From the NCBI GenBank assembly GCA_944325035.1, contig CALUYM010000004.1:1-64000 (forward strand): a stretch of DNA of 64,000 bases, given 5' to 3'. The notes beneath the pieces are model-generated. The model worked only from the letters and a program-made list of their open reading frames with translations, was not told the DNA's origin and did not search any database. This document shows, one piece after another, positions 45,340-53,576 of this stretch; the first letter of the stretch is position 1, and each line of letters starts with the position of its first letter. Source of the DNA: an uncultured Anaeroplasmataceae bacterium (GTDB lineage Bacteria; Bacillota_I; Bacilli_A; Acholeplasmatales; Anaeroplasmataceae). A program made the position numbers and the translations under genes.

Positions 45340-46215
45340 TTAATGTCGGTAAATGCGAAAACAACCTGCACCTAATGCCTTTTCTCCGGTATGACAAGCA
45401 ATTAAACATGAAAGAGAATCAACGTATTTTATTTCTAAATCCGGGAAACGCTTAGATAAAGCTTCTTTTAACATATTAGCACCGTCTAAATAATTTGTAT
45501 GAGCAATTGCCAAAGCCATTTCTTTTTTATCATAATACTCTTTGAATCTACCATTTAAATCATCTTCAATTGCATCAACTAATGCTTTTCTAGCTAATGC
45601 ACTTGACATTACTTTTTTATATGCATCTAATTTTCCACCTTGTATTTGTAAGATAGGTTTAATCCGTAATAAGTTTCCTAAAGCAGCAGCTTGAGGAGTT
45701 ACCCGCCCACCTTTTTTTAAAAATGTAAGGGTATCAACAGCAATATAAATAGAACTATCTAACTTCGTTTCATGTAAAAAATCACTAATTTGTTGCGGGG
45801 TATATCCCTCTTTGATCATTTTAAGCGCATCATCAACAGAAGCACGTTGAGTGGCAGAAATACGTGCATTATCAATGACAAAAACACGTCCTTCGTATTC
45901 GTTTTTAGCTAAAGTAATAGCTTGATGACAGGCTGCAGAAAGTCCGCTACTTAATGGAATATGAATGATTGCATCATATTTTTTTAAAACATCATTCCAC
46001 ACTTCCATAACCCGATATAATGAAGGTTGACTTGTACTAAGTTTTACATCTTTTTCTTTCATATGATTATAAAATTCTTCATTAGTGATATTAAAATTTT
46101 CATAATATTCTTTTCCATTTATCATAAATGACATTGCAATGACAAATAAATTTTCATCATGAATATCAACAGGATTTATTCCTGAACCACTATCAGTTAC
46201 AACTGCAATTCTCAT
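45340..46215 (-). CDS. DegV-family fatty-acid-binding protein
   Basis: A 291-residue DegV protein. It has the N-terminal VTDSGSG loop (about 6-12), DVKLSTSQPS near 50-59 (fatty-acid carboxylate site), HIPLSSGLSAACHQA near 90-104, and DTLTFLKKGGRVTPQAAALGNLLRIKPIL near 160-188. Such proteins (FakB) present fatty acids to the FakA kinase. No fakA is seen here, and the ligand is unknown. The ATG at 46215 follows GGAGG by 8 nt; the longer form from 46230 is rejected. Confidence 0.88.
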   Translation of the reverse strand: MRIAVVTDSGSGINPVDIHDENLFVIAMSFMINGKEYYENFNITNEEFYNHMKEKDVKLSTSQPSLYRVMEVWNDVLKKYDAIIHIPLSSGLSAACHQAITLAKNEYEGRVFVIDNARISATQRASVDDALKMIKEGYTPQQISDFLHETKLDSSIYIAVDTLTFLKKGGRVTPQAAALGNLLRIKPILQIQGGKLDAYKKVMSSALARKALVDAIEDDLNGRFKEYYDKKEMALAIAHTNYLDGANMLKEALSKRFPDLEIKYVDSLSCLIACHTGEKALGAGCFRIYRH

Positions 46216-46328
46216 AATAAAAACCTCCAAAATTCAATTAATTATAGCACACTATATTCTAAAGTAAAATATTATTTTGAATTTCAAAGCAATATTTATA
46301 TAAGTATTTTTATATAAAAAGTTAAAAA

Positions 46329-46346
46329 GGAAGTTTTAAAACTTCC
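46329..46346 (-). terminator. Terminator of the ABC-HEPN operon
   Basis: The 18-bp perfect palindrome GGAAGTTTTAAAACTTCC is followed by TTTTT on the minus strand, 80 bp after the HEPN-like gene. Confidence 0.65.
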
Positions 46347-46426
46347 AAAAACTTTACTAATTTCGAAAACTATTCATTTAGTTAGACTTATTAAGTATAA
46401 TTGTTATCATTATATATTTTAGCTAA

Positions 46427-47491
46427 TTATAAACGATTGTTTAATGTGAATAGAAATTCGTTAATAAATGAATCTAAAATATTTAAAGCTTCATCTGCTA
46501 ATTCTTGAGCTAAATATTCTCCATGAGCAGGCCCATTTCGGTATTTATTTATATTTTCTGGATTAATAAATCTCAAAAGCATTTTTAATAAATCATCATC
46601 TGAAAAATAGTTTCTTATTTTTTTACTTAAGGTATCTTCATCTTTTAAAGAATTATTAAGAATAAAGAAAATTTTACCGATTTCAATTCGTTCTAATTTA
46701 AATGTTTCTTCTTTATAAATCTTTTTCAAGTCATCACTTAAAAGATTATATATTTCACTATTTGTATATTCCTTCAATGCATCTTTTATAATTGATTTAA
46801 CCGAAATCTCTATTATTTTAAAACACGCTAATGAGATTTGACCAAAGTCAAACATTGCTCCTTCCTCTAAGGCTTGATATAGTTTAGGTAATTCTAAATA
46901 CAAAGCCTTTGCACGAGGTGGTATTTGCAACATAGCTATAAATTGCTTTAATTTTTTTCTAGCACTCGGATAAAATGGCATTTCTCCACATTTATCAAGA
47001 TAATCTTTCGTTACGTATTCGCCAATGTAGGGAGGAAGTTCGATTCTTTTAAATCGCATAATTCCCAAACCGACATATAAATTCTCCAAATAAGGAACTT
47101 TTTTTATTAAAGGAATTACTTGAACTAATAATTTAATCAAAAAATTTATATTTGCATATTTAATTAAAACATCTAAAATACTATCTAATTCCTTGATTAA
47201 AAGCTTTCCTTGATAAACATATAAATTGTTAAAGCGTCTAAACATCGGCTCTTCTGATAATAAGTTTCCAATTTCAATGACTTTCCTTAATTTATATGGA
47301 TATAAATATCCTTCGACTTCTTCATTTTCAAAAGCCTCTAAATAAATATTATAAAGATACATTGCTTCTAAATAATAAGAACATGGAAAATACATTTCAT
47401 TATTTTTTAATTTTTCAGCTATTTCATCGCTATATGTATCAATTTCTTTTCGATTTTTTAGCTTGAAAATATTCTCTAAAAGTTCATTCAT
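46427..47491 (-). CDS. Helical protein with C-terminal HEPN-like RxxxxH motif
   Basis: A 354-residue, largely alpha-helical protein. The N-terminal 190 residues match nothing I know. Residues about 210-354 resemble a HEPN domain: a long helix (ISLACFKIIEISVKSIIKDAL), then later YRNGPAHGEYL with Arg318 and His323 in the Rx4H arrangement typical of HEPN RNases and their inactive relatives. No metal or nucleotidyltransferase domain is attached. It lies last in an operon after an ABC exporter and an 80-residue gene, 3 bp from the latter. It could be a nuclease, a binding domain, or unrelated; the HEPN call rests on one motif and helix pattern. Confidence 0.5.
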   Translation of the reverse strand: MNELLENIFKLKNRKEIDTYSDEIAEKLKNNEMYFPCSYYLEAMYLYNIYLEAFENEEVEGYLYPYKLRKVIEIGNLLSEEPMFRRFNNLYVYQGKLLIKELDSILDVLIKYANINFLIKLLVQVIPLIKKVPYLENLYVGLGIMRFKRIELPPYIGEYVTKDYLDKCGEMPFYPSARKKLKQFIAMLQIPPRAKALYLELPKLYQALEEGAMFDFGQISLACFKIIEISVKSIIKDALKEYTNSEIYNLLSDDLKKIYKEETFKLERIEIGKIFFILNNSLKDEDTLSKKIRNYFSDDDLLKMLLRFINPENINKYRNGPAHGEYLAQELADEALNILDSFINEFLFTLNNRL

Positions 47492-47493
47492 TC

Positions 47494-47736
47494 TTATTTC
47501 ACCTGACTTTTTACCTCATTTAAATAGTCAATTAAATCAAGAACATATTCTTTTTGTAAAATAGTATCATCTTTCATCTCTAAATAATCATCTAAGTAAT
47601 TGATACCAACTTCTAAAACTAGTTTATTTATTGCATTTACTTCTTCATCTGATGCTAAATCATCTTTTTTATAAAAACTTTTAAACCATTCTTTATTGCT
47701 AGAACGAGCTAAAGCTTCATCATAGGTTAATATCAT
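47494..47736 (-). CDS. Small acidic protein of unknown function
   Basis: An 80-residue soluble, acidic, helical protein (for example KKDDLASDEEVNAINKL and YLDDYLEMKDDTI). It has no recognised family, signal or membrane helix. It sits 8 bp after the ABC permease and 3 bp before the HEPN-like gene, with an AGGTG site. Small acidic size next to a HEPN-like protein would be compatible with an antitoxin or partner role, but nothing in the sequence proves it. Confidence 0.6.
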   Translation of the reverse strand: MILTYDEALARSSNKEWFKSFYKKDDLASDEEVNAINKLVLEVGINYLDDYLEMKDDTILQKEYVLDLIDYLNEVKSQVK

Positions 47737-47744
47737 TTTTTCAC

Positions 47745-48914
47745 CTACCTTGAAAACATAATTTTTTCATTATTAAACATTTTTGCTAGAATAAGAATAA
47801 AAATCACGGTATATAAAATATTGCAAACAATAGTAGTAACTAAATTTACTATGTTTACAGATAAGGATAAAATCTGTGCCAATGAATTTACACTATTTAA
47901 TATTGGTATAAAATACAAAATATTGTTTGTCGGAATATCTTTAAAAAACATTGCACTTATTCCACATAACATGGCTAAAATTGAAAATGGAGATGAAATT
48001 GCAGTAGCTTCTTTAACAGTTTTAGCAAAGGCACTTAGTACAGATAAAAATGCAGTAATTACTATTACAGTAGTTATCAAAATACATAAAAGTAAAATAA
48101 TAGATATTACATTATAATGGACTTGAGTTGTTCCCATTAATGCAGGCATAGAACATAATGTACCAATGAAACTTGAAAGCCCACTTAAACAAGCAATAAT
48201 TGATAAAGCAATTATTTTTCCAAGTGCAATCTCACTTCGTTTTACTTGTGTTACTAAAAGTGTTGCTAGTGTACCTCTTTCTTTTTCGCCTGCTATACTT
48301 TCAGGAGTAACAGATATTGCAGAAGATACAAGCATTATAATTAGAATAAATGGCAATAGCATAGCTATTGAACTAGCATCGGCTTTTTGCTTATCATATA
48401 ACTGATATAAATCATTAGGATTTACAACAAAAATAGCGTCTTTATTAAATGCTTGTTCCATTAAAAAACTTTGATAACTGGCAAGAATTAATGAAAATGA
48501 ATTATATGCACTAAGGCTTGTAGCTTCACTAGGATTATAATAAAGACCTACTTCTAACTTACTTGCTGCTGCTATTTCATCACTTGAAGTTGGGAAATTT
48601 TCTGGGAAGGTCAAATATAAGTCTAATTCACCTTGATAAATTTTTTCTTTCATTTGTGTAGATTGTTCATCACTAACTGAATTAATTTCAAAATTATCAG
48701 GAATTAATGTTAAAAAATCTTTCGGACAAGTATCTAAAATAGCAATACTATATTTTTCAGATTCACCATCAAATCGTCCTTCCAAAGCTTTTCCCATAAT
48801 TGAATAAAGAAGAAAAATCAATAGACCCGGCAGTACAACAACGCTAAAAAACATTCGTTTATTTCCTAAAAATTTTTTTAGTTCTTTTTTTAAAACTATC
48901 CAAACATTTTTCAC
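47745..48914 (-). CDS. ABC-2 type permease, NatB-like
   Basis: A 389-residue ABC-2 export permease. One N-terminal helix (about 22-42), a 140-residue external domain, then five helices. The cytoplasmic SAISVTPESIAGEKERGTLATLLVTQVKRSEIALGK stretch near 198-233 is characteristic of NatB/YhaP-type permeases. NatAB exports Na+ in Bacillus, but homologues move drugs or peptides, so the substrate is open. Its ATG overlaps the ATPase stop by 4 bp (ATGA). Confidence 0.85.
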   Translation of the reverse strand: MKNVWIVLKKELKKFLGNKRMFFSVVVLPGLLIFLLYSIMGKALEGRFDGESEKYSIAILDTCPKDFLTLIPDNFEINSVSDEQSTQMKEKIYQGELDLYLTFPENFPTSSDEIAAASKLEVGLYYNPSEATSLSAYNSFSLILASYQSFLMEQAFNKDAIFVVNPNDLYQLYDKQKADASSIAMLLPFILIIMLVSSAISVTPESIAGEKERGTLATLLVTQVKRSEIALGKIIALSIIACLSGLSSFIGTLCSMPALMGTTQVHYNVISIILLLCILITTVIVITAFLSVLSAFAKTVKEATAISSPFSILAMLCGISAMFFKDIPTNNILYFIPILNSVNSLAQILSLSVNIVNLVTTIVCNILYTVIFILILAKMFNNEKIMFSR

Positions 48915-49687
48915 TTCTCTTCACCACCTTTTACGGAAACATATATATCAAAAAACTTGTCTTCTAAATTCTTATCTTTAGTTAAATTTTCTAGTCTATC
49001 AATACATGCAATTTTGCCATCTATTAAAACTCCAACTTTATCACAAACTTTTTCAATTAATGAGAAAATATGTGTCGATACAATAATTGTCTTTCCTTCT
49101 TTTTTTAATTCAAGTAAAAAATCAACGACAATTTTAGCCGTAATTACATCTAACCCATTAGTTGGTTCATCAAAAATAATTATATCTGGATTATGAACAA
49201 GAGAAATCGCAATTGATGCTTTTTGTTTCATACCTGTCGATAAATCTGCTATTTTTACTTCTTCAAACGATGTAATCCCAAATCGATCAAAAAGTATTTT
49301 TTTCCACCTATCACGTTTTTCATCACTAATGTTTCTTAATGAACTATAATAGTTAAATAAATAATTAGTAGTAAAGTTATCCTCTAATTTTAAATCTGTA
49401 GTTAAAAAAGCAATCTTTGATCTAACAGAACTAGGATCATTTATTACCGATGCTCCATCAATAATAATATCACCTGCATCTGGTTTAATAAGCGTTGACA
49501 TCATTCGAAGCATTGTTGTTTTTCCAGCACCATTTGGACCTAATAGTCCATAGCACTCACCTTTTTCAATAAAAAGAGATACATCACAGACTGCAACCTT
49601 TCTATTATTAGTTGTATGATTTAATTTCATCTGTTTTTTAGAAAGAATAAAAGTCTTACTTACATTTTTAATTTCAATAATACTCAT
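48911..49687 (-). CDS. ABC transporter ATPase, NatA-like
   Basis: A 258-residue ATPase with Walker A GPNGAGKTT near 54-62, signature LSTGMKQK near 149-156, Walker B IIIFDEPTNGLD near 170-181, and H-loop STHIFSL. The LSTGMKQK form and the long insertion before the first strand are typical of NatA/CcmA-type exporters. It is the first gene of a four-gene operon with the NatB-like permease, the 80-residue protein and the HEPN-like protein. Confidence 0.88.
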   Translation of the reverse strand: MSIIEIKNVSKTFILSKKQMKLNHTTNNRKVAVCDVSLFIEKGECYGLLGPNGAGKTTMLRMMSTLIKPDAGDIIIDGASVINDPSSVRSKIAFLTTDLKLEDNFTTNYLFNYYSSLRNISDEKRDRWKKILFDRFGITSFEEVKIADLSTGMKQKASIAISLVHNPDIIIFDEPTNGLDVITAKIVVDFLLELKKEGKTIIVSTHIFSLIEKVCDKVGVLIDGKIACIDRLENLTKDKNLEDKFFDIYVSVKGGEEK

Positions 49688-49818
49688 ATTACACCAACTT
49701 TCATATCAATTTTATATTTTTACTAATATAAAGTCAAGTTTACATAACACTTAGAAAATGTAGAATAAACCATTTATTTTTTAATGTATCTACAATCTTA
49801 AATTTACTTATCTTATAA

Positions 49819-49853
49819 AAATAAGGTGATATTCAATTAACATCACCTTATTT
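49819..49853 (-). terminator. Terminator of the 49.9-53.5 kb operon
   Basis: A 12-bp perfect stem, AAATAAGGTGAT (49819-49830) with ATCACCTTATTT (49842-49853), lies right after the stop at 49856. It has a longer T-run on the plus side and A/T-rich flanks on both. Confidence 0.75.
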
Positions 49854-49855
49854 TT

Positions 49856-50338
49856 TTATACTATAGTTCTTTCTTCAAAATGAATATTAAATTCTTTTGC
49901 CAAATAAACAAATGATTCATATTGTTTAGAATGAATTAATACCGATATTTTTTTATGTTCATCATAAATAAAAGTAAGCATAATCCCAGGTGGATATGAC
50001 TTAGAATCCATCTCAATATAGGCAAGTCCTACAATAGGAAATTCATCTTGATGGGTTTTAGCCGTGAAGATAATTGACATATCAGAAAACGTCAACATAT
50101 TGTACGGATCTTTGTCAGCCTTATTGAATAATAAGATAAAATGAACAATAATAACAATAACACCATATATAATCGATATAATAATTAAATATTTCGACAA
50201 TAAATCGCCAAATGAGTTAGGCAATAAACTTAGGAAAAAAATAATTAATAATCCTAAAATCAAGGTTAATAAAGCCAACTTTATTTGCTTATTTAAATTT
50301 ATAATTAAATCTTTGCGAAGTAAGGGAAAATTTTTCAT
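49856..50338 (-). CDS. Membrane protein of unknown function
   Basis: A 160-residue protein with two membrane helices (about 20-40 and 50-70) and a C-terminal soluble beta-rich domain of about 85 residues, reminiscent of small PH-like membrane-associated domains (MDSKSYPPGIMLTFIYDEHKK). No family recognised. It is the last gene of a tight same-strand run starting at 53468, 8 bp after the lipoprotein gene. Confidence 0.65.
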   Translation of the reverse strand: MKNFPLLRKDLIINLNKQIKLALLTLILGLLIIFFLSLLPNSFGDLLSKYLIIISIIYGVIVIIVHFILLFNKADKDPYNMLTFSDMSIIFTAKTHQDEFPIVGLAYIEMDSKSYPPGIMLTFIYDEHKKISVLIHSKQYESFVYLAKEFNIHFEERTIV

Positions 50339-50345
50339 AAATCAC

Positions 50346-50963
50346 CTAATTAGTCGGTAATACTATATTTGTACTACCTAAATTAAAAACACGAATATTA
50401 ACTGGTAATATAATTGTTTGATATGCAAAATCAGCTTTCAAATACAATTCTTTATCATTTACTAAATCGACAAGTACTCGATTAATTTTCAAAGAGTATT
50501 TTGATAATGATAAATTTAATTTATTGATCTCTTCATCATTTAAACGATATTGTTCATATTCTGTATCATAAACGAAACAGTCATAATAAAATGTAAAATT
50601 AAATGAAATATCGACTAATCCTGAATTAATAATTGGGTATGATTCTTTTTGGAAATTTCCATCTTTCTTTTGGTAAATATCAATTGAATTGTCTAAAAAT
50701 GCTAAATAATTTTCTCCATCAAATAATACTTCTTTATTCATATTTAAATAGTATTTTGAATAATATGTATCATTATTCTTTTTAAAATTTATATCTAAAT
50801 CAATCGGATAAATCGGATAATCACGTTTTGCACTCATACTAATTTCAAAACTTGAAGAATTAGATAACTTTTCAGCAAATAACTCTAAATCAGACACTTT
50901 TTTTGTTTCACAGCTAGTTAATAAAACAAATAGAACACAAAATAAAATTAATATTTTTCTCAT
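50346..50963 (-). CDS. Predicted lipoprotein
   Basis: A 205-residue protein with a lipoprotein signal: MRKIL start, hydrophobic core, lipobox LTSC with Cys18. The mature domain is beta-rich with many Tyr and Asp, like small outer-surface lipoproteins of the LppX/LolA-like general shape, but no motif supports that. Its start overlaps the upstream two-helix protein gene by 4 bp. Confidence 0.72.
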   Translation of the reverse strand: MRKILILFCVLFVLLTSCETKKVSDLELFAEKLSNSSSFEISMSAKRDYPIYPIDLDINFKKNNDTYYSKYYLNMNKEVLFDGENYLAFLDNSIDIYQKKDGNFQKESYPIINSGLVDISFNFTFYYDCFVYDTEYEQYRLNDEEINKLNLSLSKYSLKINRVLVDLVNDKELYLKADFAYQTIILPVNIRVFNLGSTNIVLPTN

Positions 50964-51190
50964 ATAATCTTTTTTTCTTTTAAAATCTTAACAATTAAAA
51001 CAAATAGAACAATAAAACCAGAAAGTGAAAATAAACTACCTGCTCCAATCAATATAAAATCTAAAGTTCCCATAGCACCTTCTGAGTTATTCTTTACCAT
51101 ATTTGTAAATATCATAATACAAATTGCACCTAAAACTAGTAAGCTACCAGCTACAATTGTTAATATATATAAAGTCTTATTTGATTTCAT
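50960..51190 (-). CDS. Small two-helix membrane protein
   Basis: A 76-residue protein with two hydrophobic helices (about 8-30 and 43-70) and a short basic tail. It has no family assignment. It lies 12 bp after the aminopeptidase gene and overlaps the lipoprotein gene by 4 bp, so it belongs to the same operon. AGGAG precedes the ATG. Confidence 0.65.
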   Translation of the reverse strand: MKSNKTLYILTIVAGSLLVLGAICIMIFTNMVKNNSEGAMGTLDFILIGAGSLFSLSGFIVLFVLIVKILKEKKII

Positions 51191-51202
51191 AATAGTCTCC
51201 TT

Positions 51203-52975
51203 TTAGATTGGCTTTGTTGCTTCATTTAAAAACTCAGCTTCTTCTTTTGTTAAATATGGGCTTATTTCTTTATATACACGATTATGGTAGGCATTTAAAG
51301 TTTCTTTTTCAAACTCGTTCATTAAGTTTGGATTAATTCCATCTAAATCAAATGGAGCTAGAGTTAAAACTTCAAATTCTAGGAATGTTCCAAATTCATT
51401 TTTCATACCAAATTTAGTTAACAATAAAGATTCATGACGAATACCATATTTAGCCGAAATATATAAACCTGGTTCATTAGAAGTAATCATTCCAATTTCG
51501 AGTGGATGACCTGTAATTCTGCCATAGTGAATTCCTTGTGGTCCTTCATGACAATTTAATAGATATCCAACACCATGACCTGTACCATGATTAAAATCTT
51601 GGTAGTTTTGCCATAATGGTTGTCTAGCAAGAACATCTAGTGAACTTCCACGGCATCCTTGGCGAAATTTAGCACTAGCTAAATTTAAATATCCTCTTAA
51701 TACATTCGTAAAATCTCGTTTGCATGTTTCATCGATTTGTCCTAATACAATCGTTCTAGTAATATCAGTTGTACCTTCATAATATTGGCCACCACTATCA
51801 ACTAAAAGTAGACTTTCATTAGATATTCTTTTATCAGTCTTAGGAGTGGCACTATAGTGGACAATTGCCCCATGTTCTTTAAAACCAGCAATTGTCTCAA
51901 ATGATGGTTCAATAAAATGATCATCTAGACGTCTAAATTCTTCTAACTTTTCTGCTACAGATATTTCTGATAATTCAATTTTGCCAACATTTTTTTTCAA
52001 CCAATAAATAAATTTACAAATAGCAACTCCATCTTTAATATGTGCTTTACGAATATTTTCAATTTCAACTTGATTTTTCTTAGCTTTAGGAAGCGTTGTA
52101 AAGTTAATTCCATTGTATAAAATAGCATTTTTGGTAAAGTTTGAATACAAAGCATAATTTAATTTATTTAAATCAAAATATACTTTTCCTTTTAATGCTT
52201 TGATATCTTCATATATTTTAAAGTATGGATAAATAGTAATATTATCATTAATTAAATTGTTTTTAATATCTTCACTTAAAGCATCTTCATTTAAATATAA
52301 GTATGCAGCATTTTGACTTACAATAGTATAACTTAGACAAACTGGTGTACAAGCTACGTCATTTCCTCTTAAATTATAAAGCCACATAATATCATCTAAT
52401 GATGAAATTAGTGTAAAATCTAACTTTTTTTCCTTTAATATCGCTTGTAAATTTTCTAGTTTATCTTTACGACTTTGTCCAGCATATTCAATTCCTAGTT
52501 CAAAAACTTTCTCATGAGATAATTCCGGACGATTTTGCCAAATTCTATCAACTAAATCAAAGCCTGAATTAATATTTATATTTAGTCGCATTAAATTTTC
52601 CTTGAATTGTAGGCCTAAACCAGCAGGAATAACCTTTCCATCAAAGCCTAATGTGTCATTTTCTTTCAAATTAGAAAGAATATATTCCAAGACAGTAGGT
52701 ACTCCTTCTTCTCCCATCTTCATCAAAGTAATTGTTGAATTTTCAAGTTCAGATTCTGCTTGTAAAAAATATCTTCCATCAGTCCATAAATAGGCCTTAT
52801 CTTTTAAAACCAATAGGTCCCCGTTTGAACCAGTAAAGCCTGACATATATTGTCTTTCTTGGAAATATGAACCAACCATTTCTGATAAATGATAATCAAA
52901 TGTTGGGATATAATACGCATCTATTTTTTCTTTTTCCATTTCTAGTCGCAATAAGTTTAATCTACTTTTTATCAT
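51203..52975 (-). CDS. Xaa-Pro aminopeptidase (M24B, aminopeptidase P type)
   Basis: Di-metal peptidase that removes N-terminal residues before proline. The 590-residue protein has two creatinase N-terminal domains (about 1-140 and 155-295) and the pita-bread domain with metal ligands Asp393, Asp404, His467 (HGTGHGVG), Glu501 (SNEPGLY) and Glu535. The three-domain length fits the XPNPEP1/AMPP group, not short PepQ. It is likely cytoplasmic and could process peptides imported by Opp. Its start overlaps the upstream 168-residue gene by 14 bp. Confidence 0.92.
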   Translation of the reverse strand: MIKSRLNLLRLEMEKEKIDAYYIPTFDYHLSEMVGSYFQERQYMSGFTGSNGDLLVLKDKAYLWTDGRYFLQAESELENSTITLMKMGEEGVPTVLEYILSNLKENDTLGFDGKVIPAGLGLQFKENLMRLNININSGFDLVDRIWQNRPELSHEKVFELGIEYAGQSRKDKLENLQAILKEKKLDFTLISSLDDIMWLYNLRGNDVACTPVCLSYTIVSQNAAYLYLNEDALSEDIKNNLINDNITIYPYFKIYEDIKALKGKVYFDLNKLNYALYSNFTKNAILYNGINFTTLPKAKKNQVEIENIRKAHIKDGVAICKFIYWLKKNVGKIELSEISVAEKLEEFRRLDDHFIEPSFETIAGFKEHGAIVHYSATPKTDKRISNESLLLVDSGGQYYEGTTDITRTIVLGQIDETCKRDFTNVLRGYLNLASAKFRQGCRGSSLDVLARQPLWQNYQDFNHGTGHGVGYLLNCHEGPQGIHYGRITGHPLEIGMITSNEPGLYISAKYGIRHESLLLTKFGMKNEFGTFLEFEVLTLAPFDLDGINPNLMNEFEKETLNAYHNRVYKEISPYLTKEEAEFLNEATKPI

Positions 52976-53468
52976 GTTTAATCTCCTTCAACTTTATCTT
53001 ATAAGCCATGGCTTTTTCTTTTACTTCATCATCATATCCACAAGGAATTCCTAAATTATGAAAGAACAAGACATACGGGTTTTGTTTTTTTACATAGATT
53101 CGGTGATTCCCTGTAATTGTTTTAATCATTACAATTTCACCAACATTTTTATTATTACAAACTTCACCATAAACCCAGTAAATATCTTTATAGTTAATTC
53201 GATAGACTTTTATACCATCTGCATATATACAAAAACTCGATGTAAAAAAAGCTTGATCATTTAATCGATTTAATGGTTTTGCTTTATTGGGTAAATACTC
53301 CGTTTGATACAAATCTTTATTTTTATCAAAATACGATTTAATAAACTGACCATTTTCTACTAATAATTTTATCTTTTTTCGCTTAAAGTAACGTAATAAC
53401 CAAAACAATATGATTAATGCTAGAAAAAACAAAATCATAAATACTTCTAATGCCGATTCTAAAAACAA
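52962..53468 (-). CDS. Membrane-anchored protein of unknown function
   Basis: A 168-residue protein with one N-terminal membrane helix (about 8-26), a basic stretch RYFKRKKIK, and a cytoplasmic beta-rich domain with DIYWVYGEV and ITGNHRIYVKK. The TTG start at 53468 has AGGTGGTGA about 7 nt upstream; there is no good ATG alternative before the helix. No family recognised. First gene of the run that contains the aminopeptidase. Confidence 0.62.
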   Translation of the reverse strand: MFLESALEVFMILFFLALIILFWLLRYFKRKKIKLLVENGQFIKSYFDKNKDLYQTEYLPNKAKPLNRLNDQAFFTSSFCIYADGIKVYRINYKDIYWVYGEVCNNKNVGEIVMIKTITGNHRIYVKKQNPYVLFFHNLGIPCGYDDEVKEKAMAYKIKLKEIKHDKK

Positions 53469-53541
53469 AGTATCACCACCTAAAACTATGTTAATATTCT
53501 ACCACAAGTCATTCAATTTATCTAATATATTCGGAATATAA

Positions 53542-53572
53542 AAAAGAAAATGAGAAATCTCATCTTCTTTTT
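53542..53572 (-). terminator. Terminator after the LTA-synthase-like gene
   Basis: A stem of AAAAGAA-A-ATGAGA with TCTCAT-C-TTCTTTT around AA, A/T-rich on both flanks, lies just beyond the stop at 53577. It may also act on the opposite strand. Confidence 0.7.
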
Positions 53573-53576
53573 TAAT

